From: Alistipes sp.
GTDB lineage: Bacteria > Bacteroidota > Bacteroidia > Bacteroidales > Rikenellaceae
NCBI GenBank assembly: GCA_017384185.1
Contig: JAFNUH010000118.1
Location: 1-10,519, forward strand
Length of the DNA: 10,519 nt
Direction: 5' to 3'
Part shown: positions 6,793-10,519 of the stretch, piece after piece
How positions within the stretch are numbered: position 1 is the first letter of the stretch
How the letters are laid out: every line of letters begins with the position of its first letter
Position numbers and translations under genes: made by a program
The notes under the pieces: model-generated
Seen by the model: the letters and a program-made list of their open reading frames with translations, nothing else
Database searches by the model: none
What the model was told of the DNA's origin: nothing

Positions 6793-7767
6793 ATGTTGTA
6801 CATTCTCTATCTCATTACCGTAACGGCTGTTGTCTGGTTTTCGATTTTAGCCTCACGCTATATCGATATGATTGACCGCTCGACACGTCTGTCGGGAGCC
6901 TTCTTGGGCGGAGTGTTGCTTTCGGCTATCACCTCTTTGCCTGAGCTTTTTACAAGTATTTCGGCAACGATTCTTATCGACAACCCCTCGCTCTGCATCG
7001 GTAATATCCTCGGCAGCAACCTCTTTAATTTTGGTATGCTTGCCGTTGTTATCCTATGCTTTATTAAGGGATTTACGGCTGCACGTCTCTCGCCCAGCCA
7101 CCGCTACGTTATGATGTTCCTGATGTTGATGTACATCGCTGTTGTGTTTAATTGGCAGGTGATGGGTGACGATAATATTATCTTTGGCTCGAACGATAAT
7201 CCGTGGCTCTATGTGAGCGTGACAACTATTATCATTGTTCTGCTCTACGCCCTCTCGGTGCGTTATTTGGCAAGCGATAATGGCGAGTGCGAGGATGGCG
7301 AGTGTGAGGAGGTGAAGCTCTCACTGCGTGCTATCGTGGTGCGTTTTGTGCTGGCGAGTGTGGGTATCATCGTGGCGAGTGTGATTCTTACATATATCAC
7401 CGATGACATTGCTACCGAACTCAACCTCGGCTCTGGCTTGGCTGGCGCACTGTTCTTGGGCGTGGCAACATCACTTCCAGAGGTTACATCGACAATCTCG
7501 CTCTTCCGTATGCGCAATTTCGATATTGCTTTCGGTAATATTGCGGGTAGCAATGTCTTCAACTACTTTGTTTTGGCTCTTGCCGATCTGCTCTACTCGG
7601 GTGGCTCGGTTTACCACTTTGGCGATGAGAAGGTTGTAAACCTCACGGTCTTCGGCTTGCTCTCGTCGATGTTTATCTATATGCTGATTCGTACGAGCAG
7701 AATGTGGGTGAAGATAGCTTGCGCCATAGCAACCGTAGCGTGTTATTTGGCATTCCTGATGCTATAA
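6793..7767 (+). CDS. Calcium:cation antiporter (CaCA family, YrbG/NCX-like)
   Basis: Inner-membrane exchanger that probably expels Ca2+ using Na+ or H+. The 324 residues contain the two inverted alpha repeats that define the family: SAITSLPELFTSISA (44-58) with GNILGSNLFNFG (70-81), and GVATSLPEVTSTIS (223-236) with GNIAGSNVFNYF (248-259). Glu51 and Glu230 in the two SLPE motifs are the expected cation ligands. About ten hydrophobic segments flank a short central cytoplasmic loop, 161-173, built from a GECED/GECEE duplication. It starts 15 nt after rodA and is followed by a terminator, so it is probably the last gene of the rod operon. The physiological ion is not decided by sequence. Confidence 0.92.
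   Translation: MLYILYLITVTAVVWFSILASRYIDMIDRSTRLSGAFLGGVLLSAITSLPELFTSISATILIDNPSLCIGNILGSNLFNFGMLAVVILCFIKGFTAARLSPSHRYVMMFLMLMYIAVVFNWQVMGDDNIIFGSNDNPWLYVSVTTIIIVLLYALSVRYLASDNGECEDGECEEVKLSLRAIVVRFVLASVGIIVASVILTYITDDIATELNLGSGLAGALFLGVATSLPEVTSTISLFRMRNFDIAFGNIAGSNVFNYFVLALADLLYSGGSVYHFGDEKVVNLTVFGLLSSMFIYMLIRTSRMWVKIACAIATVACYLAFLML
7282..7311 (+). repeat. 15-bp tandem duplication in the antiporter loop
   Basis: Two adjacent 15-bp units, GGCGAGTGCGAGGAT and GGCGAGTGTGAGGAG, differ at 2 of 15 positions and encode GECED-GECEE (residues 165-174 region). This places two cysteines five residues apart among six acidic residues in the loop between the two halves of the antiporter. It looks like an in-frame duplication. 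Confidence 0.8.
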
Positions 7768-7768
7768 G

Positions 7769-7799
7769 AAAAAAGGCTGTCCGATGGGCAGCCTTTTTT
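7769..7799. terminator. Bidirectional intrinsic terminator between antiporter gene and maf
   Basis: Six A residues (7769-7774), a stem GGCTGTCC (7775-7782) pairing with GGGCAGCC (7786-7793, one G-U pair), a GAT loop and six T residues (7794-7799). Because the flanks are A-run and T-run, it works in both directions. It begins one base after the antiporter stop (TAA 7765-7767) and ends one base before the maf stop codon on the other strand (7803-7801). It thus closes two converging transcription units. Confidence 0.93.
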
Positions 7800-7800
7800 A

Positions 7801-8391
7801 TTATATAAAGTCACTTAATTCGCAGTAGAGCCTCTGCACGGGCAGTCCCATAACATTGTAGAACGACCCCTCGATGCCCTCGATACCGACATATCCTATC
7901 CACTCCTGAATGCCGTACGAGCCTGCCTTGTCGTAGGGACGGTAGGTATCGACATAATACTCAATCTCGTCCGCCGCAAGCTCACGGAAATAGACCTTCG
8001 AGACCACCGAGAAACTCTTCACACGCTCTGAGGTGCGGAGCGTAACGCCCGTTATCACCTTGTGCTCACGACCCGACAACATCGTAATCATATTGATGGC
8101 ATCGGCTCTGTCGGCAGGCTTGCCGAGGATGCGGTCGCAAGCGATAACAACTGTGTCGGCAGTCAACAAAATATCTTGCTCGGCAAGCGGCTGAGGGTAC
8201 GCCTCGCTCTTTAGCGCCGAGAGATACTCGGCAACCTGCTCGGCGGGCATATCCTCCGAGAAGTACTCCTCGCACTCGAAACGCTCCGCCAAGGTAAACT
8301 CCAACCCCGCATCGGCAAGGAGCTGTCGGCGGCGTGGCGACTGCGAAGCAAGAATCAAGCGGTAGGGTTTTAATTTGTCGTGTAGTAGCAT
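7801..8391 (-). CDS. maf: Maf-family nucleotide pyrophosphatase (dTTP/UTP type)
   Basis: Cytosolic nucleoside triphosphate pyrophosphatase that releases PPi from dTTP, UTP and modified nucleotides; once called septum formation inhibitor. The 196 residues from ATG 8391 contain LASQSPRRRQLL (14-25), TADTVV (77-82), GKP (90-92), GREHKVITGV (107-116), YDKAGSYGIQ (153-162) and GSFYNVMGLP (175-184). The DKAGxYGIQ form is that of YhdE-type enzymes (dTTP/UTP) rather than YceF-type. An in-frame ATG at 8451 would add 20 residues without family similarity and run into the palindromic region, so 8391 is preferred. The A/T-rich stretch before it (8392-8413) is normal for a start in this phylum. It is the last gene of the minus-strand group. 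Confidence 0.95.
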   Translation of the reverse strand: MLLHDKLKPYRLILASQSPRRRQLLADAGLEFTLAERFECEEYFSEDMPAEQVAEYLSALKSEAYPQPLAEQDILLTADTVVIACDRILGKPADRADAINMITMLSGREHKVITGVTLRTSERVKSFSVVSKVYFRELAADEIEYYVDTYRPYDKAGSYGIQEWIGYVGIEGIEGSFYNVMGLPVQRLYCELSDFI

Positions 8392-8429
8392 ATTATCTAA
8401 AATAAATAACCTATGGTTCTGCAACCCTT

Positions 8430-8526
8430 GGAGCCGCTCGGCGGCGACCAAAGCCCCTGCCTGAGGCGGGGGTGTGGGGGTGGGTCAGATTTGCAAATGC
8501 GGCTGGAAGCCGCAAGGTATGCCTTG
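8430..8526. repeat. Cluster of GC-rich palindromes in the gap upstream of maf
   Basis: The 180-bp gap 8392-8571 holds no plausible gene but four consecutive inverted repeats. They are GCCGC-TCG-GCGGC (8433-8445); CCCC-T-GCC-TGA-GGC-GGGG (8454-8471, one bulged T); TGCGGCT-GGA-AGCCGCA (8498-8514); and CAAGG-TATG-CCTTG (8513-8526). A perfect 10-bp palindrome, ATTTGCAAAT, lies at 8489-8498. Between them is a G-rich run on the plus strand (8465-8484, GG/GGGGG/GGGGG/GGG). This density of hairpins and the C-rich minus-strand transcript differ from the flanking coding DNA and resemble a dispersed intergenic (REP-like) repeat. No T-run follows, so they are not standard terminators. I see no convincing -33/-7 promoter for maf here. 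Confidence 0.6.
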
Positions 8527-8571
8527 ATAAGCAATAGACCTGTCCGTTGAGAAAATAGGTAAATTAGCGTT

Positions 8572-9195
8572 CTATTTAATATCAAAATCCAACAACGTTC
8601 GTCCGCCAATGCGAGCCTTGATATTGTCGCCCTGCGTGACTGCGCCCACACCTACGGGTGTGCCCGTGTAGATTAGGTCGCCAATCTTGAGGGTCATATA
8701 GCGAGATATGTGGCTGATGATTCTATCAACGCTAAAGAGCATCTCACGTGTGCGACCACGCTGACGCACCTCGCCATTTAGCTCCATCTCGAACTCAAGG
8801 TTCTGCACGTCGCCACCCAGCTCGGCAAGCGGCACAAACTCGGGCGAGAGTGCCGCCGAGTGGTCAAAACCCTTGCATAGCTCCCACGGCAGCCCCTTTG
8901 CTATCGCCTCACGTTGCAGGTCACGAGCCGTGAAGTCGATGCCGAGACCCACCTCGTCGTAACAGCGTGATGCAAACTTCTCGTCAATGCACTTTGCCAG
9001 GCGGTTGATTTTTACCACCAACTCGCACTCATAATGCACCTCGTTTGAGAACGAGGGGATGTAGAATGGGTCGTTATTGCGCAAAAGTGCCGTGTCGGGC
9101 TTCAGGAAAAATAGCGGCTCCTTAGGCAACTCGGCACCGTCGTTGAGCTCTTTGGCGTGGTCGGCATAGTTGCGACCGATACAGATTATCTTCAT
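8572..9195 (-). CDS. Fumarylacetoacetate hydrolase family protein (FAHD1/YcgM-like)
   Basis: Small single-domain FAH-fold enzyme acting on beta-keto acid or enol substrates with a divalent metal; relatives are acylpyruvases, oxaloacetate decarboxylases or tautomerases, and the exact substrate cannot be read from sequence. The 207 residues begin with MKIICIGRNYADHAKEL, where H13 and E16 match the catalytic His-Glu pair of FAHD1. Metal ligands E56 and E58 lie in HYECELVVKI, and D87 in GIDFTARDLQ. K108 in KGFDHSA and TGTPVGVG (177-184) complete the active site. The ATG at 9195 overlaps the stop of the preceding DUF3784-like gene by 4 bp (ATGA), implying coupled translation. It ends with TAG at 8574-8572. 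Confidence 0.93.
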   Translation of the reverse strand: MKIICIGRNYADHAKELNDGAELPKEPLFFLKPDTALLRNNDPFYIPSFSNEVHYECELVVKINRLAKCIDEKFASRCYDEVGLGIDFTARDLQREAIAKGLPWELCKGFDHSAALSPEFVPLAELGGDVQNLEFEMELNGEVRQRGRTREMLFSVDRIISHISRYMTLKIGDLIYTGTPVGVGAVTQGDNIKARIGGRTLLDFDIK

Positions 9196-9497
9196 TGTTT
9201 CTCAAATTTTTCTTTTCTTACATTTACATATATGCCCGCCACTATGAGTATTGCGCAGGGAATCCAGCAGAGCAGCAGCGAATATAATCCCTCGCTTGGC
9301 ATAAGCGGCGAGAGCAGCACCGAGGGCACGCCCACGAACATCGCATTCGAGATAAAGCGTCCAAGTTTTTGGATGTCAATCTTTGCTCGTTTATGCTTTG
9401 GCATAGTGTTATAGCCCGCCATCGTCTCGGGATAGTGGCGCAGAAGCAGGGCTATCAAGCACCAAACGGCGGCGAAAATCAGCGCTCCGAGAATCAT
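9192..9497 (-). CDS. Small membrane protein, DUF3784-like
   Basis: 101-residue hydrophobic protein of unknown function. Three likely membrane helices lie at about 2-19, 50-66 and 71-91. The polar segment after helix 1, AGYNTMPKHKRAKIDIQKLGR (split here as AGYNTM at 27-32 and KLGR at 44-47), resembles the AGYNTM-K-D-KL-R signature I associate with DUF3784 proteins. The C-terminus is basic (VRKEKFEK). Its ATG overlaps the lpxB stop by 4 bp and its own TGA overlaps the next ATG by 4 bp, so it is embedded in a tightly coupled operon and is very likely translated. No function should be assigned; an envelope-related role is only suggested by lpxB next door. Confidence 0.8.
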   Translation of the reverse strand: MILGALIFAAVWCLIALLLRHYPETMAGYNTMPKHKRAKIDIQKLGRFISNAMFVGVPSVLLSPLMPSEGLYSLLLCWIPCAILIVAGIYVNVRKEKFEKQ

Positions 9498-10519
9498 TTT
9501 TTCTGTAAGGTATTGACTATATCTGCCGCAAACCTATCGCTCGCACCTGCGCCGCCAATGATTGAGCGCAACTCGTCAAAGTCGGCGAGCATCTTCTCTC
9601 GTTTTGAGCCACCGATAAGAATCGAGCGCAACTCCTTCTCCGCCTCATCCACCGAGGGTTTATATACCACCATCTCTCGCACCGCCTCACGCTGCAAATT
9701 AAGATTCACGAGCGACACGTAAGGAATCTTCAGCAAGTAGGGCTTACACTTTTCGTACAACCACGGAATACCATAAACCACCAATTCGGGAATACCTATC
9801 AACGCCGTTTCGAGTGTTGCCGTACCAGACGTAACAACCGCCGCCTCAGATATTTGCAGCAGCTCATAGGTCTTGTCGCAGACAAACTTCACGGGCATAT
9901 CTTTAGTGAAAATTTCGTACTGCTCCTTGGCAATCCAGCCTACGCCTGCCACAACAAACTGCTTCTCGGGCAGGCGCTCCGCCAACTCCGCCATAAAGCG
10001 TAGGTTAGCCTTAATCTCGCTCACACGGCTACCTGCCAGCAGCGCAACGATAGGTCGCTCATCCAATCCGTGCTCCTTACGGAAAACCGACTCCTCGGGT
10101 GCAGCGGCGCAACGCTCGGCGATGGCATCCATCAAAGGATTGCCCTCGAAGTGGGGCTCGATGCCCTTCCCACGGAAATACTCCTTCTCGAAGGGGAAGA
10201 TGATATAGAGTTTATCGACAAACTTTTTGAGTGCCTTCACACGGTGCTCCTTCCACGCCCACACCTTCGGGGCGATGTAGTAGTGTACGGGAATACCTTT
10301 GCCGTGAGCAAACTCGGCAATCTTGACGTTGAAGCCCGGGTAGTCAATCAGAATAACCACATCGGGAGCAAATGCCATAATATCACGACAGCAGTCGCCC
10401 ATCTGCGAGAGGATGGTGCGGATATTCATAGCCACCTGCACAAAGCCGAAAAATGACATCTCGCGGTAGTGCTTGACAAGATTTCCGCTACCTCCCACCT
10501 CTGCCATCATATCGCCACC
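9494..10519 (-). CDS. lpxB: Lipid-A-disaccharide synthase LpxB (N-terminus beyond window)
   Basis: GT19 glycosyltransferase at the inner membrane that joins UDP-2,3-diacylglucosamine to lipid X to form the lipid A disaccharide. The frame is open to the right edge: 341 residues are visible, with GGD before the first visible Met (10510), so that Met is internal (the family's usual start lies about 35-45 residues upstream). Motifs, numbered from the edge: EMSFFGFVQV (20-29), IDYPGFNVKIA (58-68), YYIAPKVWAWKEHRV (80-94), FPFEKEYF (108-115), FEGNPLMDA (124-132), LLAGSRVSEIK (160-170), VTSGTATLETAL (229-240) and YVSLVNL (267-273). The nucleotide-binding and acceptor motifs are intact. It ends in an ATGA overlap with the DUF3784-like gene. 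Confidence 0.96.
   Translation of the reverse strand, partial: GGDMMAEVGGSGNLVKHYREMSFFGFVQVAMNIRTILSQMGDCCRDIMAFAPDVVILIDYPGFNVKIAEFAHGKGIPVHYYIAPKVWAWKEHRVKALKKFVDKLYIIFPFEKEYFRGKGIEPHFEGNPLMDAIAERCAAAPEESVFRKEHGLDERPIVALLAGSRVSEIKANLRFMAELAERLPEKQFVVAGVGWIAKEQYEIFTKDMPVKFVCDKTYELLQISEAAVVTSGTATLETALIGIPELVVYGIPWLYEKCKPYLLKIPYVSLVNLNLQREAVREMVVYKPSVDEAEKELRSILIGGSKREKMLADFDELRSIIGGAGASDRFAADIVNTLQKK

Noticed and set aside
8392..8451. Upstream in-frame extension of maf to ATG 8451
   Set aside because: The added 20 residues do not resemble Maf proteins, and the family's N-terminal motif is correctly placed from ATG 8391.
8465..8484. Canonical four-run G-quadruplex
   Set aside because: Only three runs of three or more G are present; a two-tetrad form is possible but weak, so it is mentioned only as part of the palindrome cluster.
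8397..8651. 84-codon minus-strand frame across the palindrome cluster
   Set aside because: It overlaps the FAH 3' end in another frame and runs through palindromic sequence; composition and lack of motifs argue against a gene.

Overview
The window looks like chromosomal housekeeping DNA from a member of the Bacteroidales. The evidence is Bacteroidota-type -33/-7 promoter elements (TTG / TAnnTTTG), A/T-rich start regions with little Shine-Dalgarno signal, a RodA carrying a long central insertion, and Bacteroidales-like MreB, MreC and PBP2 sequences. Roughly balanced GC and heavy use of GAG, AAG and CGT codons would fit Alistipes or another Rikenellaceae relative, but the genus is a guess.

Layout: positions 1-714 (minus) hold the N-terminal half of glucose-6-phosphate isomerase (pgi). 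A 280-bp divergent control region (715-994) separates it from a plus-strand cell-elongation operon, mreB-mreC-mreD-mrdA(PBP2)-rodA (995-6777). A calcium:cation antiporter gene (6793-7767) follows 15 nt after rodA. A strong bidirectional terminator (7769-7799) ends this operon and the converging minus-strand group. That group reads, in transcription order, lpxB (cut at the right edge), a small DUF3784-like membrane protein, a fumarylacetoacetate-hydrolase-family enzyme, then maf. The first three are joined by two 4-bp ATGA stop/start overlaps. maf lies 180 bp further on, behind a cluster of GC-rich palindromes that looks like a dispersed intergenic repeat.

How the genes work together: MreB filaments, with MreC and MreD, position and activate the RodA glycosyltransferase and PBP2 transpeptidase for lateral peptidoglycan synthesis. 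On the other strand LpxB makes the lipid A disaccharide, and Maf hydrolyses non-canonical or pyrimidine nucleotides. The window is therefore mostly envelope biogenesis plus central metabolism. I found no mobile element, CRISPR array, tRNA, rRNA or clear sign of a new multi-gene system. The points most worth a second look are the palindrome cluster at 8430-8526, the strong hairpin between mreB and mreC, the mreB leader with a short in-frame upstream ORF, the antiporter's place at the end of the rod operon with a Cys/acid repeat in its loop, and the overlapping DUF3784-like gene after lpxB.
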